Shown here piece by piece: positions 35,301 through 46,502 of a DNA stretch of 64,000 nt. The notes under the pieces are model-generated. The model did no database searches. It worked only from the letters and a program-made list of their open reading frames with translations, and was not told where the DNA came from. The stretch covers positions 117,023-181,022 of the forward strand of contig MCFE01000078.1 in assembly GCA_002104905.1 (NCBI GenBank). The letters run 5' to 3'. How positions within the stretch are numbered: position 1 is the stretch's first letter; each line of letters starts with the position of its first letter. The stretch comes from Basidiobolus meristosporus CBS 931.73. Taxonomy: Eukaryota; Basidiobolomycota; Basidiobolomycetes; Basidiobolales; Basidiobolaceae. The position numbers and the translations under genes were made by a program.

Positions 35301-35700
35301 ATCATGGTTCTAGTTGTTACGGAATCGAGTCACATGGTATATACACTCCCAATGACCCTGTTCCAAAACGGTTCTCAATCGTAGCTTGACCAAAGACGGT
35401 TTGTGCATCCTTTCAGTTCGCAACTCCTATAATCGGTACATAGCATTATTAATTTAGTAATGCTTGATCGACGTATCAGTGATTGTATCTCTAGTGTATA
35501 GAAGCAGCAGAACCTTCTAGGTGGTGTAATGCATACATCGAAATCCACGCTCGGCATGCTCGACTCAACGGACACCGTTGTAGATGATCCCAGGATTCAT
35601 TCGACAGAGGTGATTAGTGACTTCCATATCAAGCGTTATCTGGAGGTGAGAATTGAGAATGGCTTATCTGCGGTGTCTACATTTAATATTGACGTGTTGG
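32344..35700. other. Conserved non-coding part of unit 1
   Basis: No convincing gene. Blocks such as 33040-33260, 33400-33620 and 33980-34260 recur in unit 2 with high identity, but short ORFs in them are not kept across all units and lack signal peptides or known motifs. Unit 2 has about 180 bp at 41092-41272 that unit 1 lacks. Confidence 0.55.
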
Positions 35701-35770
35701 GATGAAGAATGTGCACAATGGAACGCGGAAAAAACATATAATCAGGGTTGAAGACTTGATGGTCATCAAA

Positions 35771-38356
35771 ATGAGGTCTACTGTCGCGCTGGTAGCCGGC
35801 GTATTGTTTGTCATCAGTGTTGAGGCACTACCGCAGCCACAACTAAATAATGACAGTAACTTGTCATTATTGCCATCTACATCCATTGAGCAAGTCGACA
35901 TCGGTTTTGGAGAAGCACAGCAGTCATCGATATCAACAGATAGATATACACCTGTGCCAACCAAGCTGGTGAAGACAGGTATATGCTCTGCGCCACCAGT
36001 CCCCGCAGCTTACACCTCAATCAAGCAAAGACCCACCTCCAAAAGTACGAAAGAAAGCCCAACAGGGAGCACCTTCACATCCAATCACCTTACTCCCACA
36101 TCTAAATTGCGGCTAGTAACCACGCATTCGGTGCAGAAAAGTGAATGTTCTCGACCACCGATACCCTCAACACACGCCACTGAGCCTCGACCCACCTTGA
36201 ACAATTCAAGCAGGACGGTGAGCGGTACAACTGCATACAAAGCGTCACCAATACGAACACGTTCGGTGCCGACAAGTGAATGCTCTCAACCACCAGGACC
36301 TCCAACATATTCCACCACTAGCACAGCAAATACCGAGAAGAGCACACATGTGAAGGCAACAGTAGTGCCCACACATTCTGCGCGGCAGAGCGAATGCTCT
36401 CAGCCACCAGCGCCCCCAACGTATGCCTCCATTAATCCTAGACCTACTGCAAAGAGCACTAACGGACTGGAATCCAGAAGCAACATTGAATCCAAGCATG
36501 TTACTTCTACACCCAGGGTGTCACTATTGCCAAACCACTCAGTACAGCAAACCGAATGCTCACAACCACCCGCTCCCCCAGCGTATACTTCCGTTAAACC
36601 TGGACCTGCTGAAAAGAGCGCTCAGGAAAGGGTAACAGGGAGTGAAATCGATTCGAAGCGTCCCACTTCTACATCCAAAGCGCCACTAGTGCCCACACAC
36701 TCAGCGAAGCAAAGTAAATGCTCACAACCGCCTGCACCCCCAACGTATACCTCCTCAAAGCTTGGACCTACCGTAAAGAGCGCACAAGTAAAGCCAACAA
36801 GGAGTGGAGTCGACCCAATGCACAGTACTCTTATGTCAAAAGCGTCACTAGTACCCACGCATTCTGAGCATCAGACCAGCTGCTCGAAGCCACCAGCCCC
36901 CCAAACATATACTTCCCTTAAGCCGAGATCCACTGCACAGAGCACTCACCGGCTGGCCTCCAGAAGCAACATTGATTCCAAGCATGTTACTTCTACATCC
37001 GTGGTTCCACTAGTGCCCACGCACTCTGTACAGCAAAGCAAATGTTCACCACCACCGGCTCCCCCAACCTATACTTCCATTAAACGTAGCCCTACTGTAA
37101 AGAGCGCTCAGGCAAAGGTAACAGGGAGTGAAATCAATCCCAAGCATGCTACTTCTACATCATCAGCGCCATTGGTGCCAACGCACCATGAGCAGCAAAG
37201 CGAGTGCTCACAGCCACCTGCTCCCCCAGCGTATACTACCATTAAGCCTAGACCTACTGCTGAGAGCACTCAAAGAAGAGTACCAGGGAGTGAAGTCAAT
37301 TTCAGGCATGCTTCTTCTGTGTTCAAGACTTCAGTGGTGCCCACGCATTCTGTGCAGCAGAGCGAATGTTCACCGCCACCAGCTCCCTCAACTTATGCTT
37401 CCATTAAGCGCAGACCTACCGCCAAGAGCGCTCATAGAATAACAACAGAGGGTGTAATTGATGCCATGCATGCTTCTTCTGCGGCCCAGGCTTCACTATT
37501 GCCCACGCATTCTGTGCAGCAAAGCAAATGCTCACCGCCACCGGCTCCCCCAACGTATACCTCCTTTAAGCCTATACCTACCGTAAAAGGCACCCAAACA
37601 GTGGCAACAGAGAGCGAGGTCGACTCTATACACGCATCTCCTACTTCAAAGGCCTCACTAGTACCCACGCATTCTGAGCATCAGACCAACTGCTCGCAGC
37701 CACCTGCTCCCCCGACGTATACCTCCATTAAACCTAGACCTAGTGCAGAGAGCGCCAAGGGAAGAGCAGGAGGGAGTGAAGTCAATTCGAAGCATGCTGC
37801 TTCTACATCCAAAGCGCCACTGGTGCCCATGCACTCAGAGAAGCAAACTGAATGCTCACAGCCACCTAGGCCCCCAACGTATACTTCCATTAAGCCTGGA
37901 CCGACCGTAAAGAGCACTCAAGGAGGGGTGACAGGGAATGAAGCCGATACCATGCGCGCTACTTCTACATCGAAAGCGTCGCCAGTACCTACCCATTCCG
38001 AGAGCCAGAGCAACTGCTCACAGCCGCCCACCCCACCTATCCATACTTCCGATATGTCTAGTCCTACTGCAAAGAGTACTCAGAGAAGGGCCACAGGGAG
38101 TGACATTGGTTCCAGGCATGCCACTTCTACGTCCGAAGGCAAATTGGTGCCTACACCATCGGTCAAGCAAAGTGAAAGCGCTCAATCTACTTTGCCCTCA
38201 ACACATGCCACTGGACCTGCTAGGAAGAGCCCCAGTGACAGGACCACCACTATTTCTGCGCCCAAAGTGTCATCAATGCCGACACATTCGGCGCAGAATA
38301 GTGAGTGCCCTCAACCACCTACACCACCAACGTACGTTGCTGAGCCGTCCCTATGA
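35771..38356 (+). CDS. Secreted Ser/Thr/Pro-rich 54-residue-repeat protein, copy 2
   Basis: About 861 aa from the signal-peptide start MRSTVALVAGVLFVISVEA. The architecture is that of copy 1, with about 15-16 repeats of 54 residues and one Cys in nearly every repeat. It retains the N-terminal segment SNLSLLPSTSIEQVD that copy 1 has lost between two GAC triplets, and lacks the extra repeat of copy 1. It ends at the same TGA (PTYVAEPSL). Copy 1 and copy 2 are nearly identical over long stretches, so one arose from the other recently or they undergo gene conversion. Confidence 0.8.
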   Translation: MRSTVALVAGVLFVISVEALPQPQLNNDSNLSLLPSTSIEQVDIGFGEAQQSSISTDRYTPVPTKLVKTGICSAPPVPAAYTSIKQRPTSKSTKESPTGSTFTSNHLTPTSKLRLVTTHSVQKSECSRPPIPSTHATEPRPTLNNSSRTVSGTTAYKASPIRTRSVPTSECSQPPGPPTYSTTSTANTEKSTHVKATVVPTHSARQSECSQPPAPPTYASINPRPTAKSTNGLESRSNIESKHVTSTPRVSLLPNHSVQQTECSQPPAPPAYTSVKPGPAEKSAQERVTGSEIDSKRPTSTSKAPLVPTHSAKQSKCSQPPAPPTYTSSKLGPTVKSAQVKPTRSGVDPMHSTLMSKASLVPTHSEHQTSCSKPPAPQTYTSLKPRSTAQSTHRLASRSNIDSKHVTSTSVVPLVPTHSVQQSKCSPPPAPPTYTSIKRSPTVKSAQAKVTGSEINPKHATSTSSAPLVPTHHEQQSECSQPPAPPAYTTIKPRPTAESTQRRVPGSEVNFRHASSVFKTSVVPTHSVQQSECSPPPAPSTYASIKRRPTAKSAHRITTEGVIDAMHASSAAQASLLPTHSVQQSKCSPPPAPPTYTSFKPIPTVKGTQTVATESEVDSIHASPTSKASLVPTHSEHQTNCSQPPAPPTYTSIKPRPSAESAKGRAGGSEVNSKHAASTSKAPLVPMHSEKQTECSQPPRPPTYTSIKPGPTVKSTQGGVTGNEADTMRATSTSKASPVPTHSESQSNCSQPPTPPIHTSDMSSPTAKSTQRRATGSDIGSRHATSTSEGKLVPTPSVKQSESAQSTLPSTHATGPARKSPSDRTTTISAPKVSSMPTHSAQNSECPQPPTPPTYVAEPSL

Positions 38357-38858
38357 AGCGGTAGTGGGAAGTCTAAGGCTAGTGATAGCAATATGCTGCG
38401 TCTTAAGCAATAGTGCGCACGCTCCCTTACTCTGCAGAAAAGTGTATGGTGCCAGTCACGTTTACCCTCACTAAGCTTGAGTGTATCTTGGAGTGGACTA
38501 TGTCCATCACTGGTACAGAAATGAAGGGTATAGAAAAAGCGATTTAATAAATACACCAAGCAATTTTAGGATATCAACTAACTACTTCGTCAACGATATG
38601 CTGCGTGCCATTTGAGGAAACAATACGTGGTGTGGGTTATGTTGATTGATCCCAAAATACAGGTTTTCCTAAGATATCCGAGCGAAATGGGGTGGAGTGA
38701 TTAATCGACATCAGTGTCTCTCATTGGTCATGGGCAAAGTGATAGGTGATCAGTGTCTAGTTGAGCATGCACTGGGTAATGGAGTAATTCAGAGTGATTA
38801 ATAATTGATATCTAGTGTTTATTAATGATTGATGTACAGAGTATATATTGGTGGAAAT

Positions 38859-39665
38859 TCAAGCCTTGTTGAACTTTTCAGTGAATTTGTTAACTGTGCA
38901 GTGATTGTAAGAATACCAACTGGCGTCATTACGGTTGCAGTACTGGGAAGTCTTGTTGTATCCGCCCACTGACATCCATGTACCAACACCGTTGTTAGTG
39001 ATTCCGTAGCCCCAGCATTGGGATTGGTCAACTTGTGTGAAGTCCATGTAGAAGCCGAAGTTGGGGTAGTTGAAGTCATCATCCAGCACGCGGTAGGTCA
39101 TTTCACTGAAGATCCCGGCGGCCATTTGGTTAGTTGGATTCAATATCTTTTGGACCATCTGGTAATCCGATAGCAAGTTGTAGCGGCCAAAGTTGCGTCC
39201 TCGAATGCTGCTGACGAGCTGCCATTCACTTCCGTCCTTGACATAGGTGGTGAATACGGCATCATTGTGAATGAATTCAAGATCAAGTCGGAGGCGGTAC
39301 TGAACCCCAGCGCGCCAATCGAATGGGATACCAGCATTGATCCAGCCAGAGCCGGTGGAATCTCCATTTTCACCCACTTTCACCAGCTCCACCGAGGTGT
39401 CACCCCCGTTGTTATTCATCCAGAACCTGAGTGATTTTTTGTCGTTATAGTCGTTGGCAAGGTAGAAGCTGCCGATGTTGAAGTGGAAAGCGACCCACTG
39501 AGCTGACTGGACATCATAGCCTTGCGGGACCTCGAGGTTGGTCTCGACTCTGACAATGGGTGGAATATTACCCTCCGGGAAGTAGACGTAGTTCAGCAGA
39601 TTCGATGCCTTTGCCAGCATCGGCAGGATGGTAATGGCACCGGCGAGGATAGTCTTGAACAGCAT
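38859..39665 (-). CDS. 268-aa secreted protein of unknown family, copy 2
   Basis: Differs from copy 1 by only a handful of residues, all near the C-terminus (NHCTVNKFTEKF). The signal peptide, three cysteines and the TATA-palindrome upstream region are the same. The frame is intact. It is convergent with repeat-protein copy 2, about 500 bp apart. Confidence 0.85.
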   Translation of the reverse strand: MLFKTILAGAITILPMLAKASNLLNYVYFPEGNIPPIVRVETNLEVPQGYDVQSAQWVAFHFNIGSFYLANDYNDKKSLRFWMNNNGGDTSVELVKVGENGDSTGSGWINAGIPFDWRAGVQYRLRLDLEFIHNDAVFTTYVKDGSEWQLVSSIRGRNFGRYNLLSDYQMVQKILNPTNQMAAGIFSEMTYRVLDDDFNYPNFGFYMDFTQVDQSQCWGYGITNNGVGTWMSVGGYNKTSQYCNRNDASWYSYNHCTVNKFTEKFNKA

Positions 39666-39707
39666 TTTGATGGTGCTTGATTATCCTCGTCGACGAGTTT
39701 ATATATA

Positions 39708-42700
39708 CGAGTCCTAATGCGATGGCTTCCGTTTATGACTTTGGATCTATTCATGCCCTTGTCTAGAAGATGAACCGTCAATGCCGTTATCAGGCTGTTT
39801 ATCAGAACGAGCTCTTGGAAGGGAATAAATCCTCACCTATCTGCCTGAATTAATCAGAGATCATTGTTCGGAAACTTCCTTCCGTGTGATTAGCAACATT
39901 CTAATGTCCAACTTTGGGCACTCTTCTACGTAGATTATGCGCCTTGGAATTTCTCTGGATTACCACCCCTTCCAGCTTATCTTTGTTACATATAAATAAC
40001 GAGAGTCGTTGCCATCACTGGAGGAGAATTGAGCACTCCATATGGAGGACAGTGGTCCAAGGACTCGGATGTTTTCCATGTATGATCATTAGTAAATATA
40101 TCTGCGATAAATTAAGCAATTGATTCCAGATCTGTGATTGAGTAGGAAATAATTTCTTGATTCATCAAGCAATAATTTGTGAAAATGCCTAGACTTCTGC
40201 AGTAAAAACCCATCTCCAGCTCGCTAATCGGGAAAAGCTATTCCAAATCACGAAAATTAGAGTGAGCCATCCCAATTGAAACCAGTCGGAATAGATTGCC
40301 CTAATTCGATGTGATGCTGAATGAAACGGGCAAGTGTTTGGCTTTCATTGCTCATCAGTAAAGCTCCGATTGTTCTATATGCTGTGATACCCAACTTCAT
40401 AAATATATTAGAAATCAATCGAACGTCCTCTTAGAGGTTTAGGAGAGTTGCAGAAGGACGGAATGGTGATAACTTCTTCAAAGCTTAAAATGGCCAGGAA
40501 GCTTTGAATGTACCCTTCTATGGCGCATTTCTTATTTGTTTTTCTCAAAAATAGCTTCACATGTTTGCACCTTATTCTTGTCCCGAAAAGTGAAAATACT
40601 CCTAAATCGCATGGCAACCGCCAACATTCACATTATCCAGAAGACACACACTACACTCTCAACTTCCATGTAGTACTTTGCAGATGAAATAAACATCAAT
40701 TGACTAGGCAGTGAGTGAGACTGATCAGCAATAGAAGCTCATCCTTTAGCAGACACTAAGAAATCATTATCACACCCGCAATTTAGTATTGAAGGCATGA
40801 AGTATATGCAAATTGGTACATGTGTTATAAGCAATCGGGTATTGCACCCTCCACATGTTGTTTGATCCGTAGAAAATATTGCCATTGCTAAAACCTGAAA
40901 TCGGCTTTAAATTGATTGCTCCAGTTGTTTTACATACAGACGTTAAGTGAGCGATCCATGTTCTTTTGCGGCTCGGCGACACCTCCCACCATCATTGTAG
41001 CAAACTAGCCTGATCTGTGATGGCAAAGGTTGGAAAACTACAGATTACTTGGGAGCAATGTGCTTCAAAAGAGAGCGCCCGTGGCTAACCCGGCTGAGTT
41101 TACCATGTTCCTTACCAGGATGGTGCAAGCATTTCTTGCCCAATCGATGCTCAAGGTGGAGATTGTCCAGTTAAGACCAATATGGTACTTTTGGCACTTA
41201 ACTCCTTGACTAGGTTGCGATTTGTTCGACTAGCAATACCATGAAGCTATTTAGTGGTGTTCAAGAAATCCCCATCATACTTCCTGGAAGCAGATTTGAA
41301 ACAGGATTAACAAAGTTAGTCTGGTCCACTTTGGTCTCAATTGCGCCTACGCAAGTAGCTATCCATATTTCATGGTGGAGGTAGTCAAAATGGCTCAAGA
41401 AGCAAGGGGAGATAAACCCAACAAGGCTGCAATGGTATGACAGTACTCCTGTACAATCAATAACAGCTTGAAACAGAACTAGACCCAGGTTGCTCCGAGA
41501 CGCCGCCGACTCCTAAGGCCACCTGAAACAGTCGAGCCATTAGTAACAATAGCATGGGCCTAGACCATAAAGACCAAAATAGTCTGCCTCCATTAGCTTG
41601 GAATCAACGCATGGACCTGGCAGAAATATGCGGATCACCCCGCCACTCATACAGCAACTGATTAGCCTGTTTAGTTCAATAATAATCGCAGTGAGCTTGT
41701 TTGCTTCGATACAGCTCGTGATTAGCTTAATTTTCCGGACAAAATGATGATAAACTTCCGTACTGGATGCCACCCATCGAAATCCGCTACACACTGTCCT
41801 GGATTACTATCCTTGGAATATCTGGCCGAATCTTTTGCTAATCTCAAAATGGCACGCTGTAAAATTATTTCAACCTGAACCCGGCCCGAAGTTTTATCAT
41901 CTGGATTCTGTTAGCCAAGTCACGTTATTTCCGCAACCGGGATCTCATAAGTTGGGAGTGGCCATTTATGATTGGTATGCATGCTGATGAAAGCCCGAAC
42001 TATCGCACATGTCAACACTACCCTTTGAACTTGGGAAAAATGACATTTGGAGTCTGGTAGTCAATCGTATGCTTTCTATAGTGTGGCTTTTATTTCTGGC
42101 GAAAATTATTAAGTTATACGTTTAAACGGGCCATCTCAGCGTAGCGATAAGAAGGTTGAGGTCATATGGCTGCTCGGCTATATCGTGTGAGCTAGTGGTG
42201 TTCTGGAAGAATATGAAAAATTAAACTAGCCTATGTTAACACACAGATTTAAAGCGTTAGCATTATCATAGGTGGCTACCATGTAATAATGCGCTTGCAG
42301 TGCATGTTGAGTTGGGGATGTGAAATATAAGCACATGAAGTCTTTAGGGGGATGCTAATCACTAATTGTTAAGATGTTTATTTCAATCAATAAGATCAAC
42401 GAAGTCTGGTATCATTGAGGTATTTCTTTACAAGTAAATGCAGAGATAAATGGTGATGAGAAAGCTGATTTAGAATATTGTACGAGCGAAGTGACCTGCA
42501 ATAGAAACAGTACAAGACCCAAATGATGACCAAAGATTGACAAACTACCATAAACTCAACTTACTTGAATATTAGGAATAAGCTGCTAATTTAATGCTCA
42601 GGGGACAAGACCAAAAAGAATGCATGAAATGCAATGGAAGAAACCTGTCATTCATGACCACCGCAAGCTGAGAGCCATATAGTCATACTTCTATTGTATA

Positions 42701-42990
42701 ATATATTAAGCCCGAAAACGCTTATTTAACGATTCACTCGCAAAGGCATTATCATTTAGCAATACTTTATCTCCATATTGGTGATTGTATCTCTGGTGTA
42801 TAGAAGCTACAGAACCTTCTGGGTAGCGGAACACATGCTTGGAAATCTACGCTTGGCATACTTGTTTCAGCGCACACCATTGTTAATGATCCCAGAATTC
42901 ATTCGACCGTGGTGATTTGTGACTTCCATATCAAGCGTTATCTGGAGGCGAGAATTGAGAATGGCTTATCTGCGCATTCTGCACTTAATA
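39708..42990. other. Conserved non-coding part of unit 2
   Basis: Collinear with the non-coding part of unit 1, with an extra block of about 180 bp at 41092-41272. No gene is supported. Confidence 0.5.
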
Positions 42991-43071
42991 ATGACGGGTT
43001 AGGATGAAAAATATGCGCAATGGAACGCGGAAAAACAAATAATCAGAGTCGAAGCCTCGATGGTTATCAAA

Positions 43072-45200
43072 ATGAGGTCTACTGTAGCGCTGGTGGCCAG
43101 CGTAATATTTCTCATCAATGTTGAGGCACTACTGCAGTCACAACTAAATAATGACAGTGACTTGTCACTATTACCACCTACATCCATTGATCAGGTCGAC
43201 ATCGGTTCTGGAGAAGCACAGCAGTCATTGATACCAACAGATAGATATACACCCGTGCTAATCAAGCAGATGCAGACAGGTATATGCTCTACGCCACCAG
43301 TCCCCGAAGCTTACATCTCAATCAAGCAAAGACCCACCTCCAAAAGTACGAAAGAAAGCCCAACAGGGAGCACCTTCGCATCCAATCACCTTACTCCCAC
43401 ATCTAAATTGCGGCTAGTACCCATGCATTTGGTGCAGAAGACTGAATGTTCTCAGCCACCGATACCCTCAACACAAGTCTCTAAGCCTCATCCCACCTTG
43501 AACAAATCAAGTAGGAGGGTGAGTGCTAAAACTAAATCCAAAGCGTCACCAATACGGACACATTCGGTGCCGACAGGCGAATGCTCTCAACCACCGGAAC
43601 CTACAACGTATTCTTCCACTAGGAAAGCAATTAACGAGAAGAGAACACGTGCAAGGGCAACTGTAGTTCATACAAGTTCCGGGCAGCGGAGCGAATACTC
43701 TCAGCCACCAGCGCCTCCAACGTATGCCTCCATTAATCCTAGACCTACTGCAAAGAGCACTAACGTACTGGAATCCAGAAGCAACATTGAATCCAAGCAT
43801 GTTACTTCTACAACCAGGGTGTTACTAGTACCAAATCACTCAGGACAGCAAAGCGAATGCTCACAGCCACCCGCTCCCCCAACGTATATCCCCTTTAGGC
43901 CTAGACCTAACGTGAAGATCACTCAAGCAACGGCAATAGAGAGCAAAGTCAATTCCATGCACCCAAATTCTACTTCAAAGGCCTCACTAGTAAACACGCG
44001 ATCCGAGTAACAGACCAGCTGCTCACAGCCATCTGCTCCCCCAGCATATACTTCCATTAAGCCTGGCAGCTGAGATCACTCAGGGAAGAGTACCAGGGAG
44101 TGAAGTCAATTTCAGGCATGCTTCTTCTGTGTTCAAGACTTCAGTGGTGCCCACGCATTCTGCGCAGCAGAGCGAATGTTCATCACCGCCCGCTCCCCCG
44201 ACGTATGCTTCCATTAAGCCTACACCTATCGCAAAGAGCGCTTAGAGAATAGCAGCAGAAAGTATAATTGATTCCAAGTATGCTTCTTCTACGTCCCACA
44301 CTTCGCTTGTGCCCACGCATTTGGTGCAGCCGAGCAAATGTTCACCGCCACTCGCTCCCGCAACGTATACCTCCTTTAAACTTGGACCTACTGCAAAGAG
44401 CGCTCAGCAAAGGGTAAAAGGGAGCGAAACCAATTAGAGGCATGTTGCTCCTGCATCCAAAGCACCACTAGTACCCACGCACTCGGGGCAGCAATGTGAA
44501 TGTTCACAGCCACCTGCTCCCCCAACATATACCTCCTTTAAGTCTATACCTACCGTAAAAAGCACCCAAACAAGCGCAACAGAGAGCGAAGTCGGCTACA
44601 TACACGCATCTCCTACTTCAACGGCCTCACTAGTATCCACGCATTCTGAGCATCAGACCAACTGCTCGCAGCCACCCGCTCCCCCAATTTACAATTCCGT
44701 TAAATCTGGAGCTACTGCAAAGAGTACTCAGGCAAAGGTAACTGGCAGTGATAACAATCCGAAGCGTGCTACTTCTACATCCAAAGCGCCAATAGTGCCC
44801 ACGCATACAGGGATGCAAACCGAATGCTCACAGCCACCTGCACCCCCAATTAAGCCTGAAACTACCGTTAAGGACTCACAATTAAGGGCAACCACATACG
44901 AAAGCGAGATTGCTTTTACGTCCGAAGGGAAATTGGTAGCTGGACCTTCAATTACGCAAAGGGAAAGCGCTCAATCTACTTTGCCCTCAGCACATGCCAC
45001 TGGACCTGCTATGAAGAGCCCGGTGACAGGACCACCACTATTTCTACGCCCAAAGTGACATCAATGCCGACACATTCAGTACAGGATAGCCAATGCTCCC
45101 AACCACGAACACCACCAACATACGTTGCTGAGCCGTCCCCTAGAAGCGCTAGTGAGAGGTCCAAAGCTAGTAATAGCAGTACGCTGCATCCAAAGCAATA
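43072..45200 (+). pseudogene. Repeat-protein gene, copy 3, disabled
   Basis: The signal peptide and the first six or so repeats are open (to the TAA at 44008-44010), after which stops follow (for example TAG near 44243 and 44436) along with frameshifts. The repeat texture continues in changing frames to about 45200. A one-base loss in an A-run upstream of the start puts a stop before MVIKMRST. Since copy 3 probably functioned once, that supports the downstream ATG as the family start. A truncated 312-aa secreted protein could still be made. Confidence 0.85.
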
Positions 45201-45653
45201 ATGTTCACACTTCTTGTGCAGAAATGTGCATGATCTCAGTCATGTTTACCCGAGCAAACACTTCTGCTGAACTTGATTGTACATATAGTTGGCCATGCCC
45301 ATCACTGTTGCAGAAATGAAGGGTACAGAAAAAGCGATTCAATAAATACACCAAGCCATTTCAGGATATTAACTAACTACTTCGTCAACGATGTGCTGCG
45401 TGCCATTTGAGGAAACAATACGTGGTGTGGGTTATGTTGATTGATCCCAAAATACAGGTTTTCCTAAGATATCCAAGCGAAATGGAGTTGAGTGATTAAT
45501 CGACATCCGTGTCTCTCATTGGTCATGGGCTAAGTGATGGGTGATCAGTGTCTCGTTGAGCATGCACTGGGTAATGGAGTAATTCAGGGCGATTAATAAT
45601 TGATATCTAGTGTTTATTAATGATTGATGTACAGAGTATATATTGGTGGAAAT

Positions 45654-46460
45654 TCAAGCTTGGTTGAACTTTTCGGTGAATTTGTTAACTGTGCAGTGAT
45701 TGTAAGAGTACCAACTGGCGTCATTACGGTTGCAGTACTGGGAAGTCTTGTTGTATCCGCCCACTGACATCCATGTACCAACACCGTTGTCAGTGATTCC
45801 GTAGCCCCAGCATTGGGATTGGTCAACTTGTGTGAAGTCCATGTAGAAGCCGAAGTTGGGGTAGTTGAAGTCATCATCCAGCACGCGGTAGGTCATTTCA
45901 CTGAAGATCCCGGCGGCCATTTGGTTAGTTGGATTCAATATCTTTTGGACCATCTGGTAATCCGATAGCAAGTTGTAGCGGCCAAAGTTGCGTCCTCGAA
46001 TGCTGCTGACGAGCTGCCATTCACTTCCGTCCTTGACATAGGTGGTGAATACGGCATCATTGTGAATGAATTCAAGATCAAGTCGGAGGCGGTACTGAAC
46101 CCCAGCGCGCCAATCGAATGGGATACCAGCATTGATCCAGCCAGAGCTGGTGGAATCTCCATCTTCACCCACTTTCACCAGCTCCACCGAAGTGTCACCC
46201 CCGTTGTTATTCATCCAGAACCTGAGTGATTTTTTGTCGTTATAGTCGTTGGCAAGGTAGAAGCTGCCGATGTTGAAGTGAAATGCGACCCACTGAGCTG
46301 ACTGGACATCATAGCCTTGCGGGACCTCAAGGTTGGTCTCGACTCTGACAATGGGTGGAATATTACCCTCCGGGAAGTAGACGTAGTTCAGCAGATTCGA
46401 TGCCTTTGCCAGCATCGGCAGGATGGTAATGGCACCGGCGAGGATAGTCTTGAACAGCAT
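45654..46460 (-). CDS. 268-aa secreted protein of unknown family, copy 3
   Basis: Intact although its partner gene in this unit is dead. It shares GITDNG and the ending KFNQA with copy 4 and has private changes (GEDGDSTSSG). The TATA box and the 12-bp palindrome are conserved upstream (46481-46502). Confidence 0.85.
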   Translation of the reverse strand: MLFKTILAGAITILPMLAKASNLLNYVYFPEGNIPPIVRVETNLEVPQGYDVQSAQWVAFHFNIGSFYLANDYNDKKSLRFWMNNNGGDTSVELVKVGEDGDSTSSGWINAGIPFDWRAGVQYRLRLDLEFIHNDAVFTTYVKDGSEWQLVSSIRGRNFGRYNLLSDYQMVQKILNPTNQMAAGIFSEMTYRVLDDDFNYPNFGFYMDFTQVDQSQCWGYGITDNGVGTWMSVGGYNKTSQYCNRNDASWYSYNHCTVNKFTEKFNQA

Positions 46461-46502
46461 TTTGATGGTGCTTGATTATCCTCGTCGACGAGTTTATATA
46501 TA

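Larger units (their letters stand above)
35200..42735. repeat. Subtelomeric tandem unit 2
   Basis: Same gene pair and order as unit 1. The 268-aa genes begin 7364 bp apart. Its repeat protein shares the TGA nonsense codon with unit 1. Confidence 0.85.
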
